This document shows, in pieces, positions 26,979 through 36,004 of a stretch of DNA of 64,000 nt (position 1 is its first letter; each line of letters starts with the position of its first letter). This stretch comes from Lacibacter sediminis. Its GTDB lineage: Bacteria > Bacteroidota > Bacteroidia > Chitinophagales > Chitinophagaceae. Under the pieces are notes generated by a model, which was given only the letters and a program-made list of their open reading frames with translations, did not search any database and was not told where the DNA came from. The translations under genes and the position numbers were made by a program. The stretch lies in assembly GCF_014168535.1 (NCBI RefSeq), contig NZ_CP060007.1, forward strand, positions 3,224,001-3,288,000. Reading direction: 5' to 3'.

Positions 26979-27773
26979 TTAATAATCTGAATAGTCGGTG
27001 GGGCGAAGAAACATGATATCAATATGCGATACATTGTTCTTGTACTCCGGCATGGCGGATAGCTTCTTCCAGGCGGGATCGCTGCCAAAACTCTTCCAAT
27101 GCGCATCTCTGTCGGCCATATTTTCAAAGCTGGTCATATACATCAGGTTGGGCATTTTGCTGCCGGCAATTACTTCGCTGTAAAAAATAGCGTTGAAGTT
27201 TAACCGTTTGAATAAACCGATCTCATCACCTTCATTAAACATGTGCACTTTGTTCTGAAAGATCTTTTCCGTTGCACTTTCGTAGCTGCGTAATTCATAC
27301 ACACGTTCTTTCTTTGGTGATTTCAGTTGCGGCAGTTGCATAACAGGTGCCAGCGAAAAAGCCTGCAACAGAATTGTTTCCATTCTTGTATACGGAGCTG
27401 CAGTATACACCGCATTCAAATAAGCGGCCCCACTTGCCAGGTAAGCTTTGTCGGACGATAGTTTTTTCGTCAGCTCAGTAACTGCAGTTAACGATTTGAG
27501 CGGAATCAACACATATAATTTTTTCACAACAGCTGTATCATTAGCAATTGCTTTAAATACTCCCACTGATTTAATGTTGATGCGATGCAGGGCAGGTATC
27601 AATGCCTGCTGCAGATAAGTATCTAACACTTGCTCCTGTTCATTACTGCTGTAATGATAAACTGTGAGCTGATAATATTCACGGGCAGGAGCTTCGGCAG
27701 CATGCCCCGACTGAAGAACAAAAAACAACAATAACGATGCAATGAGTAAAAACTTATTTATCTTTTTTTTCAT
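26979..27773 (-). CDS. Exported NIPSNAP-family protein, two domains
   Basis: 264 residues from the ATG at 27773 (signal peptide KKINKFLLIASLLLFFVLQSGHA). Two ferredoxin-like alpha/beta barrel modules: about 38-140 starts YYQLTVYHYSS, and about 155-255 starts RVYELRSYES and ends DPAWKKLSAMPEY; the second is the canonical NIPSNAP sequence. Function of the family is unknown; related dimeric barrels bind small molecules. It is divergent from a DUF4242/AraC fusion regulator with 114 bp between starts, so that regulator is a good candidate for its control. Confidence 0.85.
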   Translation of the reverse strand: MKKKINKFLLIASLLLFFVLQSGHAAEAPAREYYQLTVYHYSSNEQEQVLDTYLQQALIPALHRINIKSVGVFKAIANDTAVVKKLYVLIPLKSLTAVTELTKKLSSDKAYLASGAAYLNAVYTAAPYTRMETILLQAFSLAPVMQLPQLKSPKKERVYELRSYESATEKIFQNKVHMFNEGDEIGLFKRLNFNAIFYSEVIAGSKMPNLMYMTSFENMADRDAHWKSFGSDPAWKKLSAMPEYKNNVSHIDIMFLRPTDYSDY

Positions 27774-27887
27774 ATAACAACTGCTTGTGCGATGAAGATA
27801 AACAAAACAAAGGAAAGCATTCATCACCGATGCTTCTGTTTGTTTTTCGCTCATTTTTTTTATACTTTACCAGACAAATCATTTTCT

Positions 27888-28988
27888 ATGCCCATCTACA
27901 TGGACCTTCATATTGTTCCCGGCGTTACGGCAAAAGATGTAGCTGAAGCACATAAACTGGATGTGTATCTCGAAAAAGATCATAGCTGTAAATGCATGAC
28001 CTATTGGGTGGATGAATTAAGGGGACACGTATTTTGTTTGATTGATGCACCTTCCAAAGAAAAAGTAACGGAGCTACATAACAAAGCCCATGGGTTAACA
28101 CCACATAAGATCATTGAAGTGCAACCTAACCTTGTTGAATCGTTTCTCGGCCGCATCAGCGATCCGGAAGAAGCAGAACTGACAGACACCGGATTAAAGC
28201 TGATCAATGAAACATCATTCCGCATTATCCTTGCAACAAAAATGAACGACCCTGTATTGCTGCAACAGCAAATAGGTTTGGAAAAAGCAACTGCAATGAT
28301 CAGGCAGTTGAATACAATTATAAGGAGGGAGATTGCCAATGGCAATGGTCTTGAAACAGAAAATGCCGGTTCTGATTTTATCGTATCATTTACATCGGCA
28401 GCAAAAGCCATTGCGTGCGCCTTTGCTATACAACAGGCACTAAACGATAACGATCTGAAACCTGCAGGGTTGAAAATGAGTATTCATGCCGGTCAGCCTG
28501 TTGCAAAAAAAGAAGATCTGTTTGGTGACACCATTCAACTGGCCGAACGTTTATGCTTTATCGGTAAACCTATGCAGATAAGTATTACATCAACAGTAAA
28601 AGAACTGGTATCAAAAGATCTGTTGCTGAATAAAGAAACCAATCTTTATACACTGTCGGCTCAGGATCAAAATCTGCTTCACTTATTATTTTCAACGCTC
28701 GATGAAAATTTTCAGGATCCTGATTTCAATATGGATGAATACTGCAGTTCAGTTGCCATGAGCAAATCGCAACTGTACAGAAAAACGATGGCGCTTTGCG
28801 ATATGTCGCCGAACAATTTATTAAAAGAATACCGTCTTGAGAAAGCAACGGAATTGATGAAGCGTAAACAACCAAGCATATCAGACATCACATTCGATTC
28901 AGGATTCAACAGTCCCTCCTATTTTACCAAATGTTTCAAAAAGAAATATGGCATTCTGCCGATGGCCTATCTTGACATGCTGAAATAA
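27888..28988 (+). CDS. Fusion regulator: DUF4242 + degenerate cyclase-like domain + AraC HTH
   Basis: 366 residues from the ATG at 27888. Residues about 1-80 form a DUF4242 (SCO4226-type, nickel-binding in the characterised member) ferredoxin-like domain: YMDLHIVPGVTAKDVAEAH, CKCMTYWVDE. Residues about 105-245 resemble a class III nucleotide cyclase or its inactive relatives (SDFIVSFTSAAKAIACAFAIQQ, KMSIHAGQPV, FGDTIQLAERL), but the first metal-binding Asp is not seen and the Asn of the usual N-x-x-x-R is Gln, so activity is unlikely. Residues about 275-366 are an AraC DNA-binding domain (MDEYCSSVAMSKSQLYRK, GFNSPSYFTKCFKKKYG). No signal peptide: a cytoplasmic sensor-regulator. It faces NIPSNAP and precedes another DUF4242 gene. 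Confidence 0.8.
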   Translation: MPIYMDLHIVPGVTAKDVAEAHKLDVYLEKDHSCKCMTYWVDELRGHVFCLIDAPSKEKVTELHNKAHGLTPHKIIEVQPNLVESFLGRISDPEEAELTDTGLKLINETSFRIILATKMNDPVLLQQQIGLEKATAMIRQLNTIIRREIANGNGLETENAGSDFIVSFTSAAKAIACAFAIQQALNDNDLKPAGLKMSIHAGQPVAKKEDLFGDTIQLAERLCFIGKPMQISITSTVKELVSKDLLLNKETNLYTLSAQDQNLLHLLFSTLDENFQDPDFNMDEYCSSVAMSKSQLYRKTMALCDMSPNNLLKEYRLEKATELMKRKQPSISDITFDSGFNSPSYFTKCFKKKYGILPMAYLDMLK

Positions 28989-29062
28989 CAATCAACTACT
29001 GTTTGACAGAATTTTACCATTTATTGGGTGATTTGTGATAGTAAATGCGGTTTGCATGAAAC

Positions 29063-29070
29063 TATCTTTG
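29063..29070 (+). promoter_or_regulatory. Putative -7 box (TATCTTTG) before the DUF4242 gene
   Basis: Exact TAnnTTTG match 31 bp before the ATG at 29101. No well-spaced TTTG box upstream, so the assignment is tentative. Confidence 0.35.
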
Positions 29071-29100
29071 ATTCATCTATCACCAATAAAACTGTTTGTT

Positions 29101-29484
29101 ATGAAATCAATCACGAAACACCGCTATTTGTTTATGACGATGTTATTGTTTGCCGGTTTTACTTCGAAGGCACAAACAAGTAACACCACTTCTAAAAAGG
29201 AACCTGTGATGAAAACCTATCTTATTGAAAGAGATATTCCCGGTGCCGGTCAATTTACACCTGTTGATCTGAAAGCTATTTCACAAAAATCCTGCAGTGT
29301 ATTAACAGAGATGGGCCCAAAAATCAAGTGGCTGCACAGTTATGTAACAGGTAATAAAATTTACTGTGTGTATCAGGCCGAAAACGAAGAACTTTTACGT
29401 GAGCATGGAAAGAAAGGTGGCTTCCCTGTTACCAATATCACAGAGATTGGAACAACCATCAGTCCTGCAACAGCGAAAGAATAA
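29101..29484 (+). CDS. Exported DUF4242-domain protein
   Basis: 127 residues from the ATG at 29101 (signal peptide ending near AFTSKAQ-type cleavage, residue ~25). The domain (about 40-125) has MKTYLIERDIPGAGQFTPVDL, CSVLTEMGPKIKWLHSYVT and IYCVYQAENEELLREHGKKGGFP, all typical of DUF4242 (nickel-binding, SCO4226 family). It is the second DUF4242 domain within 1.2 kb; the first is fused to an AraC regulator just upstream. Exported here, cytoplasmic there, so they may sense and buffer the same ligand (inference). Confidence 0.8.
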   Translation: MKSITKHRYLFMTMLLFAGFTSKAQTSNTTSKKEPVMKTYLIERDIPGAGQFTPVDLKAISQKSCSVLTEMGPKIKWLHSYVTGNKIYCVYQAENEELLREHGKKGGFPVTNITEIGTTISPATAKE

Positions 29485-29752
29485 GATCACTGCAAAACAC
29501 CTTCAACAGTATGTTGCTGTATTATCAAAAAATATGGTAACAACATTTCTGGAAACACCTGTCTTTATTTTTTCCGACACAATTTAAGATCGACCCTTCT
29601 TTTGTTTTGTTTACACAAACGAATGTGAATTCATTTTTTGTTTGCGTAAAGTAAAGCATGGCGGAGCTATGCCCTGAAAAACCAATATTCATCCTATCCT
29701 TCACATGAAGCGATCACCTATTTTCTATAACCAAAAAACAAAGGAGTATAAC

Positions 29753-30358
29753 ATGAAACAGATCTTTCACAAACAACAGCACAAAGCCCTTCCTAACCCA
29801 TTCCTCTTTATGATTTTACTGCTGGCAATATTTTCAGCAGGCAGTTGCAGTAAAGAAGCCAGTATCAAATCTGACCCCTTACAAAAGGAATTATCGATGA
29901 GTAAAACAAGCATGCTTATTCCCGGCGCCATGCTTACCAATTACAGTGGATTAAATGCTACTACCTTATGGGAACTGCAGCAGGCACGTGCCGCAACAGC
30001 AAAATACAGGGATATTAAAAATGCAGTAAAGGACGGATATGTTGACATTGATGTAGTGCGACAAAACATGGGTTATCATTTTTTAAAAATGGATAATCTT
30101 GATGCAACGTTTGATTTCAGAAAACCGGAAATACTGGTGTATAACAAAATGGAGAATGGCAGTATGCAACTGGTAGCAGTTGAATATGCAGTACCTATTC
30201 CTCTTTCACCAAACAATGCACCTGCCGGTTTTACAGGAGCTAATGATGTATGGAAATATGATACTGATTTTAACCTCTGGCTTTTACATGCCTGGGTTTG
30301 GTATCACAATCCTGAAGGTGTTTTCAATCCAACTAATTCATTGGTGCATTTACATTAA
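29753..30358 (+). CDS. Conserved lipoprotein of unknown function
   Basis: 201 residues from the ATG at 29753, chosen over an in-frame ATG 48 bp upstream because of the preceding AAAGGAG and the better signal. Lipobox FSAGSC puts the Cys at 32. The mature part has the sequence order ARAATAKYRDIKNAVKDGY, MGYHFLKMDNLDATFDFRKPEILVY and HAWVWYHNPEGVFNPTN. I recall the same order in many uncharacterised bacterial proteins, but no function. It ends at a strong terminator shared with the convergent fasciclin gene. Confidence 0.68.
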   Translation: MKQIFHKQQHKALPNPFLFMILLLAIFSAGSCSKEASIKSDPLQKELSMSKTSMLIPGAMLTNYSGLNATTLWELQQARAATAKYRDIKNAVKDGYVDIDVVRQNMGYHFLKMDNLDATFDFRKPEILVYNKMENGSMQLVAVEYAVPIPLSPNNAPAGFTGANDVWKYDTDFNLWLLHAWVWYHNPEGVFNPTNSLVHLH

Positions 30359-30387
30359 GCTGCAACGAAAATCAAAATGATTGCAAC

Positions 30388-30420
30388 AAAAACAGGTCGG
30401 TTAAAACCGACCTGTTTTTA
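30388..30420. terminator. Bidirectional terminator between lipoprotein and fasciclin genes
   Basis: A 15-bp perfect stem (AAAAACAGGTCGGTT / AACCGACCTGTTTTT) with a 2-nt nominal loop, which opens to a usual tetraloop or larger. Confidence 0.88.
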
Positions 30421-30436
30421 TACATGAACGATGTAA

Positions 30437-30943
30437 TTATTTAGGAAGAACTACTCCGTCAATTACATGCACAATACCATTGCCTGCTTTAAGATCAGTA
30501 GCTACAACAGTTGCTGTGCCACCATTCTCATCAGTTAAAATTACTTTACCATCAACAAGTGATGCGGTTAACTTACCACCGCTTACTGTGGTTAAAACAG
30601 CTTTGCCCTTTCCTTCTGTAATTGCTTTTACAACTCCCGCAGCATCAATATTACCTGCCACTACATGGTAGGTCAATACCTTTGTTAATGTTGCTTTGTT
30701 TTCAGGCTTTAATAATGTTGCTACTGTGCCTGCAGGTAATTTGTCGAACGCAGCATTTACAGGTGCAAATACAGTGAACGGACCAGCGCTTTGTAAAGTA
30801 GCAACCAGATCAGCGGCTTTAACTGCGGCAACTAATGTGGTATGCTTTTCAGAACCAACAGCAATATCAACTACTGTTTTTTGTGCAGATACAACTGAAG
30901 TGAATGCAATCGCAATTGCAGACAACATGAGAAACTTTTTCAT
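30437..30943 (-). CDS. Exported fasciclin-domain protein
   Basis: 168 residues from the ATG at 30943 (signal peptide [20 protein letters not shown]). A single FAS1 domain fills the rest: [19 protein letters not shown] (H1 motif), [15 protein letters not shown], the [19 protein letters not shown] segment and [12 protein letters not shown] (H2). FAS1 domains mediate adhesion between cells or to matrix. The gene stands alone between two terminated units. Length and motif order match single-FAS1 bacterial proteins. Confidence 0.95.
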   Translation of the reverse strand: MKKFLMLSAIAIAFTSVVSAQKTVVDIAVGSEKHTTLVAAVKAADLVATLQSAGPFTVFAPVNAAFDKLPAGTVATLLKPENKATLTKVLTYHVVAGNIDAAGVVKAITEGKGKAVLTTVSGGKLTASLVDGKVILTDENGGTATVVATDLKAGNGIVHVIDGVVLPK

Positions 30944-31091
30944 AATGATGTGTGTTTTTATGGCGATTATTACACGATCAAACAAAAAAGGTTTACGACA
31001 AGCTTGATTTTATTTTGATTTAACAAACCTGTCTAAGGATGTTTCTGAAAAGCGAATAAAGATGTAAACAAAATTATTGAGCAATCAATTC

Positions 31092-32366
31092 TCAGGAAGC
31101 TGCGCAGGCTTTTACCGCAATTATAAACTGCCTTACTTCATCTGCTGAATTATACACTGACGGTGTAACACGCACACAACCATCTTTTCCTAATGTGCGG
31201 GCCACTGTAAATATCTTATGTTGCTTAAATAAATAATCAGCTACTTCTGCTGCTGTTTTATTTTTTATGCGGAAAGAAGCAATACCGCAGGAGAACTCAG
31301 CGGGCACAGCTACTTCAACGTTCGGATGTTCTTTCAACTCGTTTACCCACAAACTTTTGAGATAATGCAGTCTTGCTGAAATTCGTTCAATACCCAACTG
31401 CTGTTGAAATACAAGACTGGTTGGAATGGTCATGTTCACTGCAAAAGGAGTTGTACCAAAATGAGCCAGCTTATTGATACTTGTTTCTGCTGCACTTGTA
31501 TCACCAAACAACGCTTTCAGTTCCTTTATGCGTTCCTTTTTCACATAAAGAATTCCTGCACCAACAGGATTACCGATCCATTTGTGCAGGTTCATTCCCA
31601 CAAAATCTGAATTCAATTCTTTCAAGCTGAATTTTATTTGTCCTAATGCATGTGCTGAATCGGTCATTACATCCACTCCCCTTTCTTTAGCCATTGCTGC
31701 AATTTTTGCAACCGGCACAATCAAGCCATTGATATTTGAAACATGCGTGAGCAGGATCACTCTTGTTTTATCGGTGATCAATTTACGATAGATCTCTACG
31801 ATCTCGTCTTCACTTTTGGGCAACAACGGCATTTCAAATTCTTTGACGCTGATCTCTCCTCTTTTCTCCAGCATACGAAATGTTTCGATCATACTGAAAT
31901 AATCGAGTTGATTCAGGATCACTTCATCACCCTGTTTAAACGGATAACCCTGTATAGCAATATTTAATGCTTCCGTTGCATTACGAGTAATGATGATCTC
32001 TTCATCCGCAACACCTAAGAAAGCAGCTACTTCTTTCTTTGCAGCAGCAGCAATAGCAGGATAATCTTTTCGTGCAAACCTTGCCGCCTGTGCATTGGCC
32101 TTTACAATATTCTTTTTAAATACTTCTAACACGGGCTTTGGCTGAATGCCATAGAATCCATTTTCAAGATTGATATAGTCTCCATCCAGTTCATAATATT
32201 TCTTAGCGATCTTCTTCCAGAATTTTTCATCTGTGGCAGCACCTTCAGCAGTAAAATCATTTTCATCAATTGATGTATTGGTATTTGCCAAAGCAATGGA
32301 TGGTATACCTGCAATCACCAACCCGCTGCCCAGTTGTTTCAAAAAATCTTTCCTGTTCTGTTCCAT
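31092..32366 (-). CDS. Class V aminotransferase-fold PLP enzyme with Tat-like leader
   Basis: 424 residues. The N-terminus RKDFLKQLGSGLVIAG... looks like a short Tat-type leader (R-K-D-F-L), so the enzyme is probably exported. The PLP fold shows ITRNATEALNIAIQGYPF, the aspartate segment VDVMTDSAHALGQI and the Schiff-base lysine in GMNLHKWIGNPVGAG (Lys at about 262). This matches the isopenicillin-N-epimerase/cysteine-desulfurase-like branch of class V. The cysteine loop needed for a desulfurase is not evident. Substrate unknown. 40 bp upstream on the same strand is an SDR oxidoreductase, so co-transcription is likely. Confidence 0.85.
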   Translation of the reverse strand: MEQNRKDFLKQLGSGLVIAGIPSIALANTNTSIDENDFTAEGAATDEKFWKKIAKKYYELDGDYINLENGFYGIQPKPVLEVFKKNIVKANAQAARFARKDYPAIAAAAKKEVAAFLGVADEEIIITRNATEALNIAIQGYPFKQGDEVILNQLDYFSMIETFRMLEKRGEISVKEFEMPLLPKSEDEIVEIYRKLITDKTRVILLTHVSNINGLIVPVAKIAAMAKERGVDVMTDSAHALGQIKFSLKELNSDFVGMNLHKWIGNPVGAGILYVKKERIKELKALFGDTSAAETSINKLAHFGTTPFAVNMTIPTSLVFQQQLGIERISARLHYLKSLWVNELKEHPNVEVAVPAEFSCGIASFRIKNKTAAEVADYLFKQHKIFTVARTLGKDGCVRVTPSVYNSADEVRQFIIAVKACAAS

Positions 32367-32406
32367 AAAATAATCGCTTTAAAAAATCAAATACTATTCA
32401 GCTTTA

Positions 32407-33123
32407 TTACTTGCCCGGCGGCATACTTGGCCGTACTTCAATTTTACTGGGCAAGGTACGTGGGTTCATTTGCAGAATATTTATAACCAATTCGCCAATA
32501 TCTTCTGGCTGTATCTTCCACGCATCTGCATCATTAGGCACATGATTATTAAAATAAGTAGCAACAGAGCCGGGCATAATGGTAGTTACTTTAATTCCAT
32601 ATTTACGCAAGTCAAGCATCACAGCCTGTGTAAATCCAACCAATCCGAATTTACTTGCATTGTATGCTGATGCGTTTTCAAAAAAGTTGGTACCTGCAAG
32701 ACTTGCAATGGTAATGATATATCCTTTTGTTTGTTTCAATGGATCGATACCTGCCTTCACTGTATTAAATACACCGGTTAAATTTGTGTCGATCGTTTCT
32801 TTCCATAGCTGCTCCGTTAAATCTTCAATCGATGCAAAATGACCAACACCTGCATTTGCAACAACCACATCCAATTTGCCAAAGTGAGCAATCACGGCTT
32901 CCACTGCTTTTTTCTCCGATGCCAGTGAACTTACATCTGATTCCAGTGCCAATACTTTTGAAGGATCTGTACTCAACGCTTCAGCAGCTTTTACTGCCGA
33001 TTGTAAAGAACGTCCCGTAATGGCAACCTTCATTCCTTTCTCCAATAACGATTTGGCAATGCCATAACCAATACCTTTTGTTCCGCCAGTTATGTAGGCT
33101 ACTTTCCCGTCTATCATATTCAT
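32407..33123 (-). CDS. Short-chain dehydrogenase/reductase
   Basis: 238 residues. Classical SDR: cofactor motif TGGTKGIGYG (about 12-21), NAGV (about 90-93), the catalytic Ser at about 141 (IASLAG) and YNASK with Tyr at about 154 and Lys at about 158, then PGSVAT. An Arg after the glycine-rich region (TGRSL) allows NADP(H) use (inference). Substrate unknown. Start at the ATG at 33123 or two codons later at 33117. Probably co-transcribed with the class V aminotransferase-fold gene. Confidence 0.93.
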   Translation of the reverse strand: MNMIDGKVAYITGGTKGIGYGIAKSLLEKGMKVAITGRSLQSAVKAAEALSTDPSKVLALESDVSSLASEKKAVEAVIAHFGKLDVVVANAGVGHFASIEDLTEQLWKETIDTNLTGVFNTVKAGIDPLKQTKGYIITIASLAGTNFFENASAYNASKFGLVGFTQAVMLDLRKYGIKVTTIMPGSVATYFNNHVPNDADAWKIQPEDIGELVINILQMNPRTLPSKIEVRPSMPPGK

Positions 33124-33249
33124 GCTTGCTTAGTTTAGTTTTGCTTTGAAATTACGAAATAATAACTCCACAAAATGGCAATGGAAATTGATTCATCTGT
33201 CTTACTGTGAGTTTCTTTACTTTTACCACTCAATTAAAATTATTTACGC

Positions 33250-34494
33250 ATGAAGGCGAAACTATTTTTTTATACTTCTGTATTCCTACTCACCGGTTAC
33301 ACAGCCGCCTGTACGGATAAGAAAACAACGGGGTCAAATGAAACCGGTGCTGACACAATGCAGTTGCCACCAGTAGAAACGAAAGCTGCAAACACAAATT
33401 ATAAACCTGCCTTCGCCGGACAAACAAGAATTGGCGGAGTTAAAACAACCACAGCTTATAAAGTAGAAAAACTTGCTGATAAAATAGGACGTCCCTGGGC
33501 CATTACGCCAATGCCCGACGGACGTTTACTGATCACCGATAAAAGAGGTGGCTTTTTGCAGATCTTCGATGCGAATGGTGTGCTGGTAAAAAAGATTGAA
33601 GGTTTGCCGGCGGTTGATGCAGGTGGACAAGGTGGTTTGCTTGATGTGGCACTTGATCCATCATTCAGCAGCAATAACATGATCTACTGGTCGTATTCAG
33701 AAAAATATGATGTTGGTAATTTAACAGCAGTTGCAAAAGGTAAGTTAAACGAAGCAGCAGGAACGGTTGAAAACGTCACCGTTATCTTTCGTGCAACACC
33801 CGCACTGGCTGGCTCTACTTATCACTATGGTTCACGCATTGTGTTTGATAAAGACGGAACCATGTTTGTAAGTTCTGGCGAACGCTCTAATCTCGATGGA
33901 AGAGTGCAGGCGCAAAAATTATCTTCAGGACTTGGAAAAGTATTTAAAATTACCACTGATGGTAAACCGGCACCGGGCAATCCATTTATTAACCAGCCTG
34001 GCGTGATGCCCGAAATTTATGCGTATGGAAACCGTAATGTACAGAGTCTCGACATTCACCCGGTTACAGGTGAATTATGGGAAGCAGAGTTTGGCCCTCG
34101 TGGTGGTGACGAATTAAACATTATTAAACCGGGAAAGAATTATGGCTGGCCAATCATTACGTATGGCATTGAATATGGTGGCGATAAAATTGGTGATGCT
34201 ATACAACAGAAAGAAGGCATGGAACAACCTGTTTATTACTGGGATCCCGTTCTTTCTCCAGGCGGTATGGCCTTCTATAAAAGCAAAACAATACCTGAAT
34301 GGGAAAACAATCTTTTTATTGGCGGATTGAGCAGTTCACATATTGTGCGACTTGTTATTAAGGATAATAAAGTTGTGGGCGAAGAACGTTTACTGGCAGA
34401 TAAAGGTGAACGCTTTCGTGATGTGGCCTATTTCAATGGTATGCTGTATGCCGTAACAGATGCGGGAAGTATTTACAGAATCAGTAAACAATAA
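33250..34494 (+). CDS. Glucose/sorbosone-type (PQQ) sugar dehydrogenase, lipoprotein
   Basis: 414 residues. A lipobox-like GYTAAC gives a lipidated Cys at residue 21. After a Thr/Asn linker comes a six-bladed propeller of the GSDH family: RPWAITPMPDGRLLITDKRG, GGQGGLLDVALDPSF, YHYGSRIVFDKDGTMFVSSGER, NRNVQSLDIHPVTGELWEAEFGPRGGDELN and NYGWPIITYG. These include the His, Arg and Asp positions used for PQQ in soluble glucose dehydrogenase, but this was judged by eye. It acts outside the cytoplasm on aldoses. Own terminator follows. Confidence 0.9.
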   Translation: MKAKLFFYTSVFLLTGYTAACTDKKTTGSNETGADTMQLPPVETKAANTNYKPAFAGQTRIGGVKTTTAYKVEKLADKIGRPWAITPMPDGRLLITDKRGGFLQIFDANGVLVKKIEGLPAVDAGGQGGLLDVALDPSFSSNNMIYWSYSEKYDVGNLTAVAKGKLNEAAGTVENVTVIFRATPALAGSTYHYGSRIVFDKDGTMFVSSGERSNLDGRVQAQKLSSGLGKVFKITTDGKPAPGNPFINQPGVMPEIYAYGNRNVQSLDIHPVTGELWEAEFGPRGGDELNIIKPGKNYGWPIITYGIEYGGDKIGDAIQQKEGMEQPVYYWDPVLSPGGMAFYKSKTIPEWENNLFIGGLSSSHIVRLVIKDNKVVGEERLLADKGERFRDVAYFNGMLYAVTDAGSIYRISKQ

Positions 34495-34510
34495 TGTTTC
34501 CAGATTTTTT

Positions 34511-34545
34511 TAAAAAGTCCCCGGCAAAATGCCGGGGATTTTTTA
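34511..34545 (+). terminator. Terminator after the sugar dehydrogenase
   Basis: A GC-rich 8-bp stem (TCCCCGGC / GCCGGGGA) with a 4-5 nt loop, flanked by A and T runs. Confidence 0.88.
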
Positions 34546-34670
34546 TTGAACAAACCGAGTTAAAGCATGTAAATATCTTTTTACAACCGGTTACTCCATA
34601 AAGAAAACAAACCGTCTGTATGGTTTAGTCCTTCCCTCTCCTTTTGTTTGTTTACTTTAATAGAAAAAAA

Positions 34671-35204
34671 ATGAAACCTTATCTGCTCAACATTCTCTGC
34701 ATCTTTTCAACGATAATGGCATGTGCACAAAACAAAGTAAACCCCGTTATCAGATCTTACGGAACTGTTTTTGAAATACCTACGGCCGATCACAAACCCG
34801 ATCCTTCGTTGGAGTATAAGATCATTGTAGAACTTACAGAGAATACGCCCAAGACCGACTCATTGAATATTTATCTTGAAGCCATTGCCACCCTTATCAA
34901 CTTACATGCGGCCGAAGGCGTACCTCAAAAGAATATTAAACTGGTTGTGGTGCTTCGTAAAGGAGCAACCTACGCAGTGTTTGGTGATGAATTGTATAAG
35001 AAATACTTCAAAGTAGAAAATCCCAACAGACAACTCATTAAAGAATTAACTGATGCAGGTGTAGAGTTTTATGTGTGCGGCCAAACCATGATCAAACGAA
35101 ATACAAAAGAAGAAGAGTTGATGCAGAGCACAAAAATTGCAAGTTCAGGATTAACAGCTATCAGCACATATCAACTGAAAGGTTATACCATGATCAAATT
35201 CTGA
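34671..35204 (+). CDS. Exported DsrE/DsrF-like protein
   Basis: 177 residues from the ATG at 34671. A signal peptide with MACAQN near residues 16-21 is followed by an alpha/beta DsrE-like domain: EYKIIVELTENTPK, LNIYLEAIATLINLHAAEGVP, KLVVVLRKGATYAVF and the conserved Cys in GVEFYVCGQTMI. DsrE proteins move sulfur or serve as small oligomeric carriers; exported versions are of unknown function. The single Cys is retained. It lies upstream of an EcsC gene, 62 bp apart. Confidence 0.8.
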   Translation: MKPYLLNILCIFSTIMACAQNKVNPVIRSYGTVFEIPTADHKPDPSLEYKIIVELTENTPKTDSLNIYLEAIATLINLHAAEGVPQKNIKLVVVLRKGATYAVFGDELYKKYFKVENPNRQLIKELTDAGVEFYVCGQTMIKRNTKEEELMQSTKIASSGLTAISTYQLKGYTMIKF

Positions 35205-35266
35205 TGCAGTTGCAATTTTAAAACGGATCTGCAATTGCAACTTACAGCCATTATCTTTAATGATTG

Positions 35267-35995
35267 ATGACAACCAATGACAAAACATACGAACGAACAG
35301 CGCAATCAGAAATGCAGACATGGCAGCGGCAAATGTTGCGTAAACCTTCATTACTGAACAGCCTGTCGAAACGGATGCAAACAAAGATCAACACGTGGAT
35401 ACCTGAAAAAATCCATATCGCCATAACAGCAACGATAAAGCAATTGATCAAGGGTGTGCTCTTTGGCGCAAAACATACAACTTCTGAACCTTTATTAAAC
35501 GTAAGCCTGCAGGAAAGAGAAATTGCTGTCGAAAAGAAAATTGACAACTATAAAAAAACTGCGGCCGTAGAAGGTGGCATTGCCGGTGCCGGAGGAATTC
35601 TTTTAGGGTTAGCTGACTTTCCTGTTTTGATTGGCATCAAACTGAAATTATTATTTGATATAGCCAGCTTATATGGGTTTGATGTAAATGATTATAAAGA
35701 ACGGGTATACCTGTTACATATTTTTGAACTTGCTTTTTCAAGTCACGCACACCGCAAAACGGTGTACTTAAAAATGACTGATTGGGAAACAAAGAAACAA
35801 CTACTGCCAGATGACATCAACCAATTCGACTGGCGCAACTTTCAACAGGAATACAGAGACTATATTGATCTTGCAAAAATGGCGCAGCTCATTCCATTAA
35901 TTGGCGCTCCCGTTGGGTTGATCGTTAACTACCGCTTACTCAAAAAACTTGGAACAACTGCAATGAATGCTTATCGCATGCGGTTATTACAATAA
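35267..35995 (+). CDS. EcsC-family protein
   Basis: 242 residues from the ATG at 35267. Characteristic EcsC order: MQTWQRQMLRKPSLLN, an amphipathic helix region, VEGGIAGAGGILLGLADFPVLIGIKLKLLFDIASLYG and the C-terminal AQLIPLIGAPVGLIVNY, giving two hydrophobic hairpin-like segments. The family is named after a Bacillus ABC-transporter operon protein, and its biochemical role is not settled. It converges with the first DUF418 gene, 9 bp away. Confidence 0.85.
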   Translation: MTTNDKTYERTAQSEMQTWQRQMLRKPSLLNSLSKRMQTKINTWIPEKIHIAITATIKQLIKGVLFGAKHTTSEPLLNVSLQEREIAVEKKIDNYKKTAAVEGGIAGAGGILLGLADFPVLIGIKLKLLFDIASLYGFDVNDYKERVYLLHIFELAFSSHAHRKTVYLKMTDWETKKQLLPDDINQFDWRNFQQEYRDYIDLAKMAQLIPLIGAPVGLIVNYRLLKKLGTTAMNAYRMRLLQ

Positions 35996-36004
35996 TCAAC
36001 AGCA

